A DNA stretch of 64,000 nt from Futiania mangrovi (GTDB taxonomy: Bacteria; Pseudomonadota; Alphaproteobacteria; Futianiales; Futianiaceae), in contig NZ_JAMZFT010000004.1 in assembly GCF_024158125.1 (NCBI RefSeq), positions 1-64,000 on the forward strand, given 5' to 3'. This document shows, one piece after another, positions 37,671-46,868 of the stretch. Every line of letters starts with the position of its first letter. Position 1 is the stretch's first letter. Under the pieces are notes generated by a model. It saw only the letters and a program-made list of their open reading frames with translations. It was not told where the DNA came from and did no database searches. The translations under genes were made by a program, and so were the position numbers.

Positions 37671-38947
37671 TCCTGTCCGTCTCGGCGGGTCTGCTGGGCC
37701 TGCTCGCACTCTCGATCCCGGTCGGGATCGTCCTTTTTCTTCTGGGCTTCGGGATTTCCGAGTTCTTCAGCCCGTTCCCCCTGCTGCGCGGTCTCGGGCA
37801 GCTGGCGTGGTCGAGCATGAACAGCTCGACGCTCATCGCCATTCCGCTGTTCGTGCTCCTCGGCGAACTGCTCGTCCGCGGCGGTGTGGCTGCGCGGACC
37901 TATGCGGCGCTCGACAAGTGGGTTTCCTGGCTGCCCGGCGGTCTGGTGCATGCGAACATCGGCACGGCCACGCTCTTCTCGGCTACATCGGGCTCCTCGG
38001 TGGCAACGGCTGCGACGGTCGCCACGGTCGCCATGCCGCAGGCCGAGCGGCTGGGCTACGACCCGCGTCTGTTTGCCGGCGCAATTGCCGCGGGCGGCAC
38101 GCTCGGCATCATGATCCCGCCGTCGATCAACCTCATCGTCTACGGCTTCCTGACTGAAAGCTCGATCCCCCAACTCTTCCTGGCCGGGCTCGTTCCGGGC
38201 CTTCTGCTTGCGCTCTTCTTCAGCCTGGTCACGGCTGCGATCTGCGCGGTGCGGCCCGAACTCGGCGGTGAGCGGCGGACCTATCCGTTCGCACAGATGC
38301 TGGCCTCGCTGATCCATCTCGTGCCGGTCCTGCTGCTGTTCGGCATCATCGTCGGGACGATCTACACCGGCCTTGCAACCCCGACGGAGGCGGCGGCGGT
38401 CGGCGTGGCCGCGGCGCTCCTCATCACGGGTATCTCCGGGCAGATTGCCGTCCCGATGCTGATGCAGGCGCTTTACGGCACGATCCGGATCACGGCGATG
38501 GTCATGCTGGTCGTGTCGGGGGCGGCGTTCCTGAACTTCACGCTGGCGTCCGCCGGTCTCGGCACCGAGCTGCGCGCCTTCATGGACAGCATCGGCCTCG
38601 GTCCGCTGGGGACCATGCTGGTGATCGTGGTCATCTACATCGTGCTCGGTTTCTTCATCGAGACCCTGTCGCTGATGGTCGTCACGATCCCGATCATGGT
38701 GCCCATCGTGGTGGAGCTTGGCTTCGACAAGGTGTGGTTCGGCATCCTGATGATCGTGCTGGTCGAGATGGCGCTCATCACCCCGCCAGTCGGCCTCAAT
38801 CTCTACGTGGTGCAGGGCGCCCGCCGCTCCGGCAAGCTGCAGGAGGTCATGGTCGGCTGCATTCCCTATGTGCTCGTCATGCTGGCGATGGTGGCCGCGC
38901 TGATCGCCGTGCCGGAGATCGCACTGTTCCTGCCGAATCTTCTCTAG
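37667..38947 (+). CDS. dctM: TRAP transporter large permease (DctM family)
   Basis: A 426-aa membrane protein of about 12 helices. It contains the DctM signatures FSATSGSSVATAATV, GGTLGIMIPPSINLI and the C-terminal ITPPVGLNLYVVQG. It is the ion-coupled translocation subunit. It ends the operon; a repeat with GC-rich hairpins lies between its stop and the convergent dipeptide ABC operon. Confidence 0.92.
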   Translation: MILSVSAGLLGLLALSIPVGIVLFLLGFGISEFFSPFPLLRGLGQLAWSSMNSSTLIAIPLFVLLGELLVRGGVAARTYAALDKWVSWLPGGLVHANIGTATLFSATSGSSVATAATVATVAMPQAERLGYDPRLFAGAIAAGGTLGIMIPPSINLIVYGFLTESSIPQLFLAGLVPGLLLALFFSLVTAAICAVRPELGGERRTYPFAQMLASLIHLVPVLLLFGIIVGTIYTGLATPTEAAAVGVAAALLITGISGQIAVPMLMQALYGTIRITAMVMLVVSGAAFLNFTLASAGLGTELRAFMDSIGLGPLGTMLVIVVIYIVLGFFIETLSLMVVTIPIMVPIVVELGFDKVWFGILMIVLVEMALITPPVGLNLYVVQGARRSGKLQEVMVGCIPYVLVMLAMVAALIAVPEIALFLPNLL

Positions 38948-38960
38948 CGGGTGCCGCGGG

Positions 38961-39030
38961 CGCCCTTCACGCATGGTGACAGGCGGCCTCGCGGCCGCCC
39001 TTCACGCATGGTGACAGGCGGCCTCGCGGC
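38961..39030. repeat. 35-bp perfect tandem duplication at the end of the dipeptide ATPase gene
   Basis: Two identical 35-bp units (38961-38995 and 38996-39030) lie side by side. The second unit contains the last codons and stop of the minus-strand ATPase gene (TCA at 39002); the first repeats them downstream of the stop. The protein is therefore unchanged. Each unit carries a GGCGGCC-TCGC-GGCCGCC hairpin, so the duplication doubles a possible transcription end between convergent operons. Confidence 0.85.
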
Positions 39031-39964
39031 CGCCTGTCCGCGTTTCGAGCGCCGGTTCCTCGTCCCGGCAGATGGGCGTCGCGCGGGGGCAGCGCGGGGC
39101 AAAGGGACAGCCACCCGCGGGCGGTACGTCTGCCTCGGCCGGGGCAGCGCGCGGCCGGCGCCGTCGCGCGGGGTCCGGCACGGGCACCGCGGCCAGCAAC
39201 TGGCGCGTATAGGGGTGAACCGGGTCCGAGAAAACCGCACCGACCGGGCCGCGCTCGACGACGCGGCCCTGGTACATCACCGCGACCTCGTCGGCGACAT
39301 GCCGGACGATGGCGAGATCATGCGAGATGAAGAGGTAGGAGAGGCGGTGCTCCTCCTGCAGGTCGAGCATCAGGTTGAGGATCTGCGCCTGCACAGACAC
39401 GTCGAGCGCGGATACCGGCTCGTCCGCCACGATCAGCTTCGGGCGCGTGATCAATGCGCGCGCAATGGCGATCCGCTGGCGCTGTCCGCCTGAGAACTCG
39501 TGCGGGTATCGCGCGCCCGACGCGGCGGACAGGCCGACCTCGGCCAGTGCCGTGGCGATGCGCTCGCGGCGTTCCTGCCGTGGAACGGGGGCTAGCGCGT
39601 CCAGCGGTTCGGCCACGATCCGCGCGACCGTGTGGCGCGGGTCGAGCGAGCCGTAGGGATCCTGGAACACCATCTGGAAGTCGCGCCGCGCCTTGCGCAG
39701 TTCGCCGGGCGAAAGTGCGAAGATGTCTCGGTCTCCGATCCGGACCGTGCCGCCGTCGGGCCGCTCCAGCGCCATGACGGCGCGGGCAAGCGTGGACTTG
39801 CCGCAGCCGCTTTCCCCGACCACGCCAAGGCTCCTGCCCGCAGGAATCGTCAGCGAGACGCCATGCAGGGCGCGCAGCATCGGGCGCGGGCCGAACAGGC
39901 TGCGGCGCGGCAAGGCATAGTCTCGCACCAGCGCCTCCACGCTGAGGAGGGGCGCGCCGGTCAC
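39002..39964 (-). CDS. Dipeptide/oligopeptide ABC transporter ATPase (DppF family)
   Basis: A 320-aa ATPase with Walker [10 protein letters not shown], signature FSGGQRQRIAIARAL, Walker B LIVADEPVSALD and the C-terminal Cys-rich oligo_HPY region (CPFAPRCPRATPIC). The GTG start overlaps the stop of the upstream ATPase (GTGA). It belongs to a five-gene Dpp/Opp-type importer. The C-terminal Cys motif may bind an Fe-S cluster in related proteins. Confidence 0.88.
   Translation of the reverse strand: MTGAPLLSVEALVRDYALPRRSLFGPRPMLRALHGVSLTIPAGRSLGVVGESGCGKSTLARAVMALERPDGGTVRIGDRDIFALSPGELRKARRDFQMVFQDPYGSLDPRHTVARIVAEPLDALAPVPRQERRERIATALAEVGLSAASGARYPHEFSGGQRQRIAIARALITRPKLIVADEPVSALDVSVQAQILNLMLDLQEEHRLSYLFISHDLAIVRHVADEVAVMYQGRVVERGPVGAVFSDPVHPYTRQLLAAVPVPDPARRRRPRAAPAEADVPPAGGCPFAPRCPRATPICRDEEPALETRTGGREAACHHA
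39014..39037. terminator. Possible bidirectional terminator hairpin
   Basis: A perfect 10-bp stem, ACAGGCGGCC with GGCCGCCTGT, and a 4-nt loop TCGC. It lies at the 3' ends of two convergent operons but has no T-tract on either side, so Rho-independent termination is uncertain. Confidence 0.4.
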
Positions 39965-40959
39965 CGCGGAAACTCCGGTGCGTGCATCGCATGTGGATGA
40001 AGGCAGGCGGCGCGGTGCCCGGTACCGACAGGCACCAGGGGAGGGCGCAGGCTGCGGCAATCGTCCTGCACCCGGGGGCAGCGATCGGCGAAGGCGCACG
40101 CGGCGGGGCGCGCGGCCGGGTCGGGGACCACGCCCGGAATGGTGGGGAGCCGCCTGCCGGCCGGGCCGGGTGCGGTTCCCGCCGCCTGGGGCATCGCCGC
40201 GAAAAGCCCGCGCGTATAGGGGTGCGCCATGCGGGCGAACACATCCGCCGTGGAGCCTGCTTCGGCGACGCGGCCCGCATACATGACCAGCATCTCGTCG
40301 GTCGCCTCCGCCACCACGCCGAGGTCGTGGGTGATCAGCATGAGCGCCATCCCCTCGCCATCGACGAGGTCGCACAGCAGGTCGAGGATCTGTGCCTGGA
40401 TCGTCACGTCGAGCGCGGTGGTGGGTTCGTCGGCGATCAGCAGGTCCGGCCCGCAAGCGATGGCGCCCGCGACGACGACGCGCTGACGCTGGCCGCCGGA
40501 CAGTTGCTGTGGGTAGAGGGTAGGGGAGAAGCGTGCGGGCGGCAGCCCCACGCGGTCGAGCAGGCGCACCGCCTCCGCTTCCGCTTCCGCGCGCGAGAGC
40601 CCCCGGTGCAGGCGCAAGGGTTCCGCCACCTGCGCGCCGATGGTCCTGACCGGGTTGAGCGCCGTCATCGGCTCCTGGAAGACCATGGCGATGCGATTGC
40701 CGCGTAGCTTGCAAAGCGTGCGCTCGCTCATGCCGACAAGGTCCTCGCCGTCGAAGCGGATCGTGCCCGAGACGCGCGCGCCGCGCGGCATCAGGCCCAT
40801 GACCGCAAGCGCCGTCATGGATTTGCCGCAGCCGCTCTCGCCCACGAGGCCGAGGCTGCGCCCCCGGTCGAGATCGAGATCGATGCCCTCCAGGATGGGC
40901 ACGACGCCTGCCGGCGTGGCGATGTCGACGGAGAGGCCGCGGATCTCGAGCAGGGCCAT
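39961..40959 (-). CDS. Dipeptide/oligopeptide ABC transporter ATPase (DppD family)
   Basis: A 332-aa ATPase with Walker [10 protein letters not shown], signature [15 protein letters not shown] and Walker [13 protein letters not shown]. The C-terminal oligo_HPY segment ([14 protein letters not shown]) marks the Dpp/Opp family. The Walker A ends in Ser-Met rather than Ser-Thr, as in many DppD proteins. It is coupled to the permease gene upstream (ATG overlaps its stop) and the DppF gene downstream. Confidence 0.88.
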   Translation of the reverse strand: MALLEIRGLSVDIATPAGVVPILEGIDLDLDRGRSLGLVGESGCGKSMTALAVMGLMPRGARVSGTIRFDGEDLVGMSERTLCKLRGNRIAMVFQEPMTALNPVRTIGAQVAEPLRLHRGLSRAEAEAEAVRLLDRVGLPPARFSPTLYPQQLSGGQRQRVVVAGAIACGPDLLIADEPTTALDVTIQAQILDLLCDLVDGEGMALMLITHDLGVVAEATDEMLVMYAGRVAEAGSTADVFARMAHPYTRGLFAAMPQAAGTAPGPAGRRLPTIPGVVPDPAARPAACAFADRCPRVQDDCRSLRPPLVPVGTGHRAACLHPHAMHAPEFPR

Positions 40960-41795
40960 CAGCGCGCCCTCCGCAGCCGCGGGTCGAGCACGTCGCGCAG
41001 GCCGTCGCCGAGCAGGTTCAGGCCCAGCACCGCCAGCACGATGACGAGCCCCGGAACGATGGCGAGGCGGGGCGCGAGGAACATCATGGTCTGCGCCTCG
41101 GCCAGCATCTTGCCGAGCGAGGGCGCGGGCGGCTGCAGGCCGAGGCCGAGATAGCTCAGTCCCGCGTCGATAAGGATCGCCAGCGCGAACTGGATCGTCA
41201 TCTGCACGATCAGCGTCGGCGCGATGTTGGGCAGCACGTGCTCGACCGTGATGCGCACGCCGCCCTTCCCCGCCGCGCGTGCAGCCAGCACGAACTCCCG
41301 CAGAAGCACGCCCATGGCGGCCCCCCGCGTCAGGCGCGCGAACACGGGGATGTTGAACACGCCGATCGCAACGATCGAATTGAAGGCGCCAGGTCCGTAG
41401 AGCGCGGTCAGCATCACCGCCGTCAGAAGTGCGGGAAAGGCGAAGGTGAAGTCGCCGAGGCGCATCACCGCCTCATCCACCCATCCGCCGCGCGTGGCAG
41501 CCAGGGCGCCGAGCGGCACGCCAAGCCCCGCGCCCAGCGCCACCGCGAATATGGCGATGACGAGGGAGTTGAACGCGCCTGCCATGATCCGGCTCAGCAG
41601 GTCTCGGCCGAAATGGTCCGTGCCAAGCCAGTGAGCCATCGAGGGGCCTTGCAGGCGGGCCGCGACGTTCACGTCCGCCACCCCGTACGGCGTCCAGACA
41701 AGGGACACGAGTGCCAGCGCCAGCATGGCGAGCGTGATCGTGCCGCCGATCAGGAAGGCGCGGGAGGCGAGCCCGTGGCGCAGGATCTCACCCAT
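40959..41795 (-). CDS. Dipeptide-type ABC transporter permease (DppC family)
   Basis: A 278-aa membrane protein. I prefer ATG 41795 (MGEILRHG), which overlaps the DppB stop by 8 bp, over an ATG 42 nt upstream. HWLGTDHFGRDLLSRIMAGA is the DppC signature after the first helix. It forms the channel with DppB. The ATPase-contacting loop (EAA motif) is visible near AARAAGKGGVRI. Confidence 0.88.
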   Translation of the reverse strand: MGEILRHGLASRAFLIGGTITLAMLALALVSLVWTPYGVADVNVAARLQGPSMAHWLGTDHFGRDLLSRIMAGAFNSLVIAIFAVALGAGLGVPLGALAATRGGWVDEAVMRLGDFTFAFPALLTAVMLTALYGPGAFNSIVAIGVFNIPVFARLTRGAAMGVLLREFVLAARAAGKGGVRITVEHVLPNIAPTLIVQMTIQFALAILIDAGLSYLGLGLQPPAPSLGKMLAEAQTMMFLAPRLAIVPGLVIVLAVLGLNLLGDGLRDVLDPRLRRAR

Positions 41796-42747
41796 CTCCG
41801 CGGCCCCGGAGCCTGAGCCTGGGGTCGAGGAGCACATAGGCCACGTCGACCGCGAAATTCACGGTGACGACCGCGGCGACCATGATGAGCAGCAGGCTCT
41901 GCACCACGATCAAGTCGCGCTGCGCGATGGCCTGGAACATCAACCGCCCAACACCCGGAAGGTAGAAGACGTTCTCGATGATGATCGTGCCGACCAGCAG
42001 GAAGGAGAACTGCAGACCCATGATCGTCACGACGGGAATGAGCGCGTTGCGGACCGCGTGCCGCCAGAGCGCCTGCACGCGCGTGAGGCCGCGCGCCCGT
42101 GCCGTGCGGACATAGTCCTCGCCCATCGTCTCCAGCACGGAGGAGCGGGTGACGCGCGCCAGGATCGCCGCCTGCGGCAGGGCGAGCGCCAGCGCCGGCA
42201 GCAGCAGCGAGACGACGGCTGCCTGCCAGCCCTTGTCCCAGCCCGCGAAACCGCCCGCCGGCACCCAGCCCAGCCAGACCGCGAAGACGAGGATCAGCAG
42301 CATCGCGAACCAGAAGTTCGGGACCGCCACGCCCAGTTGGGCAAGGCCCATGACGCCCGCGTCCGCCGCCGTGTTGTGCCGGGCGGCGGCGAAGACGCCT
42401 GCCGGTATGGCGATCGCCGTCGACAGGAGGATGGCCATGATGGCCAGCGGCACGGTGACGCCGATCCGCTCGCCCACCAGTTCCGTGACGGGGCTGCCAT
42501 AGGTGTGAGAGACGCCCAGCGAGCCTGTCAGGATCTCGCCCCACCAGCCGAGGAAGCGGGCATGCGCCGGGAGGTCGAGGCCCATCTGGGCGCGCAGCGC
42601 GGCGAGCGTGTCCTCCCGCGCGCCCGTCCCGAGGATGACCGCCGCAGGATCGCCCGGCAGTACCTCCATCACCAGGAAGATGACGAGCGACGCCCCGAAG
42701 AGCGTCGCCGCCAGCGCCAGAAGCCGCCTGAGAAGGAAGGCACCCAT
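41788..42747 (-). CDS. Dipeptide-type ABC transporter permease (DppB family)
   Basis: A 319-aa membrane protein with a first helix MGAFLLRRLLALAATLFGAS, a large periplasmic segment, and the EAA loop YVRTARARGLTR. These match DppB-type permeases. The gene follows the binding-protein gene after 75 bp that contain an inverted repeat. Confidence 0.9.
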   Translation of the reverse strand: MGAFLLRRLLALAATLFGASLVIFLVMEVLPGDPAAVILGTGAREDTLAALRAQMGLDLPAHARFLGWWGEILTGSLGVSHTYGSPVTELVGERIGVTVPLAIMAILLSTAIAIPAGVFAAARHNTAADAGVMGLAQLGVAVPNFWFAMLLILVFAVWLGWVPAGGFAGWDKGWQAAVVSLLLPALALALPQAAILARVTRSSVLETMGEDYVRTARARGLTRVQALWRHAVRNALIPVVTIMGLQFSFLLVGTIIIENVFYLPGVGRLMFQAIAQRDLIVVQSLLLIMVAAVVTVNFAVDVAYVLLDPRLRLRGRGDG

Positions 42748-42769
42748 GGGCTCATGCGCCCATGAAAAG

Positions 42770-42821
42770 GGGGCGGCGGGACATGTGCACGTCCAGCTGG
42801 ATCCTCATGCCCCGCCGTCCC
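42770..42821 (-). repeat. Inverted repeat between dipeptide binding-protein and permease genes
   Basis: Arms of 16 bp (42770-42785 and 42806-42821) pair with two mismatches around a 20-nt loop. There is no T-tract. As in the other transporter operons here, it separates a binding-protein gene from its permease gene. Confidence 0.5.
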
Positions 42822-42822
42822 G

Positions 42823-44307
42823 TCACTGCGTCCAGCGGACCCCTGTCAGGTCGTTGGCCTGGACGGGGCTGTTCTCCCACAGGCCTTCGAGCCCCGCCTT
42901 CCAGACGCCGAGCTTGGGCAGCTGGAACAGGAAGACGTTGACCGCGTCGTCGGCGAGCTTGCGCTGGGCGTCGCCCATCAGCGCATAGCGCGCCTCGGTC
43001 TCGGCCGTCAGGTTCAGCTTGTCGATGATCGCGTTGAACTCGTCGCTGACATAGTTGAAGTAGTAATCCGTGCCGCGGGCATAGATGCCGATGTCCATGG
43101 GCTCGGTGTGCGAGACGATGGTCAGGTCGAAATCGTCGCCCCGGAACACCTGCTCCAGCCATTGCGGCCACTCGACCGGAATGATCTCCAGCTTGACGCC
43201 AACCTCCGCCAGCTGGGCGGCGATCAGTTCGCCCCCGCGCCGCGCGTAGGAGGGCGGCGGCAGCTTCAGCGTTGCCGAGAAGCCGTCCGGATAGCCCGCC
43301 TCGGCCAGTAGCTTGCGGGCGCCGTCCTTGTCGTAGGGATAGCGGTTCGTGAGGTCCACATAGGCCGGGTGATGCGGCGCGAAGTGCGACCCGATCGGGG
43401 TCCCGTTGCCGAACATGGCGCCGTCGATCAGGGCCTTGCGGTCGATCGCGTGGCTCAGCGCCCGGCGCACGCGAACATCGTCGAAGGGCTTCTGCTGGTT
43501 GTTGATCGCGAGGATCGTCTCCCCCTCCGTCGACCCGATGGTCACCTCGAAACGCGGGTCGGCCCGGAATTGCTCCAGCGCCTCGCCCGCCGGGAAGTTG
43601 GCGAAGGCGTCCACGTCGCCGGCGAGCACCGCGGCGACCGCCGCAGCCGGGTCGCTGATGAACTTGAAGGTCGCCGACGCGAGTGCCGGCTTATCGCCCC
43701 AATAGCCGTCATAGGCGGAAATCTCGACCCGGTCCCCCTTGACCCATCGATCCAGCTTGAACGGACCGGTGCCGACCGGCTGGTCCTTGTTGGTGTCGGC
43801 CGACGAAGGCTCGACGATCACCGCGTCGCCCCAGCCGAGGTTGAAGAGCAGCGCGCCGAACGGGTTCTTCAGCGTGATGCGCACGGTTGCGGGATCGACA
43901 GCCTCGACCGTCTCGATGGGCGCGAAAAGCTGCTTCTGCGCGTTGACGGATCCTTCCGCCATCGCCCGCTCGAAGCTGAAGACCACATGGTCCGCCGTCA
44001 TCGGCACGCCGTTGTGGAAGGTGACGCCGCCGGCCAGCTTGAAGGTGTAGACCTTGCCGTCCTCGCTGATCTCCCAGCTGCGGGCCAGCGCGGGTTGGAC
44101 CGCGCCCGTACTGTCGATCCGCGTCAGCCCCTCGAACACGTTGGCATAGACCACCTCGTCGATCGCCGCGGCTGCGCCCGCCGTCGGGTCGAGGTGCGGC
44201 GGCTCCAGCACCATGCCCATGGTCAGGCTGGTGTTCGCCGCCATCGCGGGCCATGCCAGCGCAGCGGCCGCCACCGCGGCCAGTGCAAGGCGTTTCAGCT
44301 TGGTCAT
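42823..44307 (-). CDS. Dipeptide-type ABC transporter substrate-binding protein (SBP_bac_5)
   Basis: A 494-aa periplasmic binding protein. The start at 44307 gives the signal peptide MTKLKRLALAAVAAAALAWP..AMA. The mature part starts NTSLTMGMVLEPPHLDPT, and LARSWEISEDGKVYTFKL is the conserved family region. Ligands of this family include peptides, opines and N-acylated amino acids. The M20 deacylase gene upstream suggests that the imported compound is an N-acyl amino acid or a peptide that is then hydrolysed. Confidence 0.9.
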   Translation of the reverse strand: MTKLKRLALAAVAAAALAWPAMAANTSLTMGMVLEPPHLDPTAGAAAAIDEVVYANVFEGLTRIDSTGAVQPALARSWEISEDGKVYTFKLAGGVTFHNGVPMTADHVVFSFERAMAEGSVNAQKQLFAPIETVEAVDPATVRITLKNPFGALLFNLGWGDAVIVEPSSADTNKDQPVGTGPFKLDRWVKGDRVEISAYDGYWGDKPALASATFKFISDPAAAVAAVLAGDVDAFANFPAGEALEQFRADPRFEVTIGSTEGETILAINNQQKPFDDVRVRRALSHAIDRKALIDGAMFGNGTPIGSHFAPHHPAYVDLTNRYPYDKDGARKLLAEAGYPDGFSATLKLPPPSYARRGGELIAAQLAEVGVKLEIIPVEWPQWLEQVFRGDDFDLTIVSHTEPMDIGIYARGTDYYFNYVSDEFNAIIDKLNLTAETEARYALMGDAQRKLADDAVNVFLFQLPKLGVWKAGLEGLWENSPVQANDLTGVRWTQ

Positions 44308-44392
44308 CTTGTGCGTTCCCTCGTCTGCGGCCGGCGGCCCGCGGCTCGCCCGCGGGGCTGACAAGGCATGCCGGCCATTCCCCGATCTGTCG

Positions 44393-45652
44393 TTATCCCG
44401 CCGCGCCGGTCAGGGCCAGGGCCGCCCCTGCCATGACCTTCGCGGACGCCACCATGTCATCGATCACGATAAACTCGTCCGGCTGATGCGCCAGATCGAG
44501 AATTCCCGGACCGTAGGCGATGCAGTCCTTCAGGTGCCCGAAGCGGGCGATGTGCTTCTGGTCGTAGGTGCCGGGCGAGACGACGTATTCCGCAGACTTC
44601 CCGAACTCGCGCGCTATCTCGCGGGCGACGGCCTGCACGACGGGAGCGCTTTCCTCCGTCATGGTCGGCACAAACTCCAGGATGTCGCGGATGCGGTAGC
44701 GGAAGCCCTGCCGTTCCGCGGCGAGGCGCTCCAGAATTCCGGTCACTTCCCGCTTCACGTCGTCCGGGTCTTCCTCGATCAGGTAGCGCCGGTCGATCAC
44801 CATGCGACAGCTGTCGGGCACGCAGGGCGAGGGCAGCCCCTCGAACTCCTCCGCGAGCCCGCCGTGAATGGAGTTGATGTTGAGCGTGGAGGCGCGCGCG
44901 CCCTCCGGCACCACGGGCATTGAGGTCCGGCGGGCGTCGAGCGCGGGGATCAGCTCCCGCTCGATCCGGTCGAGGAAGGCCCCCATGTGGCGCACCGCGC
45001 AGTCGCCGAGGAAGGGCATGGAGCCATGGGCGATCCGGCCCAGCGTCTCGACCTCCGCCCACCAAACGCCGCGATGACCCAGGCAGATGCGGTCGACGTT
45101 CAGCGGCTCCGGGATGATCACGTGGTCGACGCGGGGTTTCGAGAAATAGCCCTTCTGCGCCATGTAGCCGACGCCGCCATAGCCCCCCGATTCCTCGTCC
45201 ACCGTGCCCGAGATCTCCAGCGCGCCTTGGAACGGGATGCCCGCCTCGAGGATCGCGTCGACCGCGATCATGGCGGCGGCCAGCCCACCCTTCATGTCGC
45301 AGGTCCCGCGCCCGTAGATGCGCCCATCCTTCACCACGGCCTCGAACGGGTCGACTGTCCAGCCCTGTCCGGCCTGCACCACGTCGATATGGCCGTTGAA
45401 GTGGACGCACGGGCCCGGACCCCTGCCTTCGATCCGGCCGATGACGTTCGTGCGGGGGTAGCGGTCAGAATCGCCGGGCGTGCCTTCACCGCGCACATAT
45501 TCGACCGTGAAGCCGCGCCTCTTCATCCAGTCGCCGATCAGTTCCGCGCACGGGGTATAGGCATCGCCCGGCGGGTTCACCGTCGGAATGCGCACGAGGT
45601 CGCGGGTCAGCGCGACCAGTTCCTCGCGCTTGGCATCGATGCGGGCGTTCAA
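44393..45652 (-). CDS. M20 family deacylase/peptidase (ArgE/DapE type)
   Basis: A 419-aa metallohydrolase. FNGHIDVV carries the first metal His and catalytic Asp, GRGTCDMKGG the bridging Asp, and DEESGG the catalytic Glu, with AHQPDEF near the C-terminus. The family removes acyl groups from amino acids or cleaves small peptides. The start is unusual: TTG at 45652 is the first conventional start, but a GAGGAG ribosome site is better placed for an in-frame ATT at 45664. It is the first gene of the dipeptide-type transporter operon. Confidence 0.87.
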   Translation of the reverse strand: MNARIDAKREELVALTRDLVRIPTVNPPGDAYTPCAELIGDWMKRRGFTVEYVRGEGTPGDSDRYPRTNVIGRIEGRGPGPCVHFNGHIDVVQAGQGWTVDPFEAVVKDGRIYGRGTCDMKGGLAAAMIAVDAILEAGIPFQGALEISGTVDEESGGYGGVGYMAQKGYFSKPRVDHVIIPEPLNVDRICLGHRGVWWAEVETLGRIAHGSMPFLGDCAVRHMGAFLDRIERELIPALDARRTSMPVVPEGARASTLNINSIHGGLAEEFEGLPSPCVPDSCRMVIDRRYLIEEDPDDVKREVTGILERLAAERQGFRYRIRDILEFVPTMTEESAPVVQAVAREIAREFGKSAEYVVSPGTYDQKHIARFGHLKDCIAYGPGILDLAHQPDEFIVIDDMVASAKVMAGAALALTGAAG

Positions 45653-45901
45653 CTCGGCGGAAATGGCGGGTCACTCCTCGAAGGAACCGGCGTATTGCGG
45701 CGAAAGCCTATGCCCGGACGGGTGGGGGCGCAACCGGCGTGGCAGGGGCGGCGCCGGCCTTCCTCGACAGCGGGTGCGCAGCGCGCTACCTTTTTCTCCG
45801 GTCGGGCCGCCATGGCCCGGCGCATGGCGTACCCCTGAGGACCGCGGGACGGGCGAAGCGCATGTTGCTCTTGCCGTTCGCGCACCAGATGAAGGAGTCG
45901 C

Positions 45902-46093
45902 ATGATGAAATCCGTTCTTGCCATCGCCGCCGTGGTGGCGCTCGCCGCCGGCCCTGCCGCCGCAGGCTGCGCGGGGCATGTCGCCAGCAGCGAGACCAAA
46001 CAGTCTGTCGCCCAGTCAAAGGCGCCTGCCGCATCGGCAGAGCAGGTCAAGGTCGCCGAGCGCAAGGCCGCCCAAAGCAAGGCCACGAACTGA
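45902..46093 (+). CDS. Small exported protein of unknown function
   Basis: A 63-residue protein starting MMKSVLAIAAVVALAAG, a signal peptide with likely cleavage after PAAA. The mature part is about 40 residues, rich in Ala, Lys, Ser and Gln, with a single Cys near its start (AGCAGH). AAGGAG lies at good spacing before the first ATG. I do not recognise a family. The Cys position is not a clear lipobox. The gene lies alone between two minus-strand genes. Confidence 0.6.
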   Translation: MMKSVLAIAAVVALAAGPAAAGCAGHVASSETKQSVAQSKAPAASAEQVKVAERKAAQSKATN

Positions 46094-46132
46094 CCTGACG
46101 GCGAACTGACTTCGCGGCGAAGCGGGCGCGGT

Positions 46133-46834
46133 TTATGCGCCCAGCTTCTCCGCGAGGTCGAGGAAGTCGTCGGCGATCACGTCCCAGTCGCTTTCGGGCG
46201 CGAGGTCGGTTGTCTGGGCTGCACCATGCTCGACCGGTCGCGCGACGAATCCCGTCTTGAGGCCGGAGGCCCGGGCGGCAAAAAGGTCGTCGTTGTGGGC
46301 GGCGACCATCATGCAGTCCTGCGGCGCCAGAGAGAGTGCCGCCGCCGACGCGAGATAGACCGCGGGCTTCGGCTTGTAGTCCTGTGCGATCTCGGAACCG
46401 AGCACCGTGTCCCACGGCAGGCCGCCGTGGCGCGCCAGCTGCACCATCAGCGAAATGTTGCCGTTCGACACGGGTGCAAGCAGGTAGCGCGTGCGAAGGC
46501 GCGTGAGCCCCGGTGCCGAATCCGGCCAGGGATCCAGCCGGTGCCACGCGCGGGAGAGGCCGTCGCGCACGCCTTCCGCCACCTCCCCGATGCCGTAGGT
46601 GTCGAGCGTCGAGTCGAGGTTCTCCCGGTGCAGCGTGTCGAGCTTCACATAGCCGCGCGATCCGCTGCGGATCCGTTCCATGGCCGGCTGGTAGAGCCCG
46701 CGCCAATGGTCGGCCATCGCTTCCCAGTCGCGGTCGATCCCGTGCCGGGCGCCGAATTGGGCCAACTCCCGCGCCACGCTGGTGCGCCAGTCGACCACGG
46801 TCCCGAAGACGTCGAAAAAGAGTGCCTGAACCAT
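46133..46834 (-). CDS. Haloacid dehalogenase type II family hydrolase
   Basis: A 233-aa HAD hydrolase. The nucleophile Asp8 lies in FFDVFGTVVDWR, motif II Ser/Asn in APVSNGN, motif III Lys in YKPKPAVY, and motif IV in AAHNDDLFAA. The DVFGT-V-DWR pattern and AAHNDDL fit L-2-haloacid dehalogenases rather than phosphatases. It could release halide from 2-haloacids, though many homologues have unknown substrates. It is 34 bp downstream of the CoA-transferase genes on the same strand. Confidence 0.85.
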   Translation of the reverse strand: MVQALFFDVFGTVVDWRTSVARELAQFGARHGIDRDWEAMADHWRGLYQPAMERIRSGSRGYVKLDTLHRENLDSTLDTYGIGEVAEGVRDGLSRAWHRLDPWPDSAPGLTRLRTRYLLAPVSNGNISLMVQLARHGGLPWDTVLGSEIAQDYKPKPAVYLASAAALSLAPQDCMMVAAHNDDLFAARASGLKTGFVARPVEHGAAQTTDLAPESDWDVIADDFLDLAEKLGA

Positions 46835-46868
46835 TCTGTTTCGCTCCCTCCGGCCGTCTCGCGGGGCG

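Noticed and set aside
39014-39037. Certain Rho-independent terminator
   Set aside because: The stem is perfect but there is no T-tract on either strand; listed only as possible.
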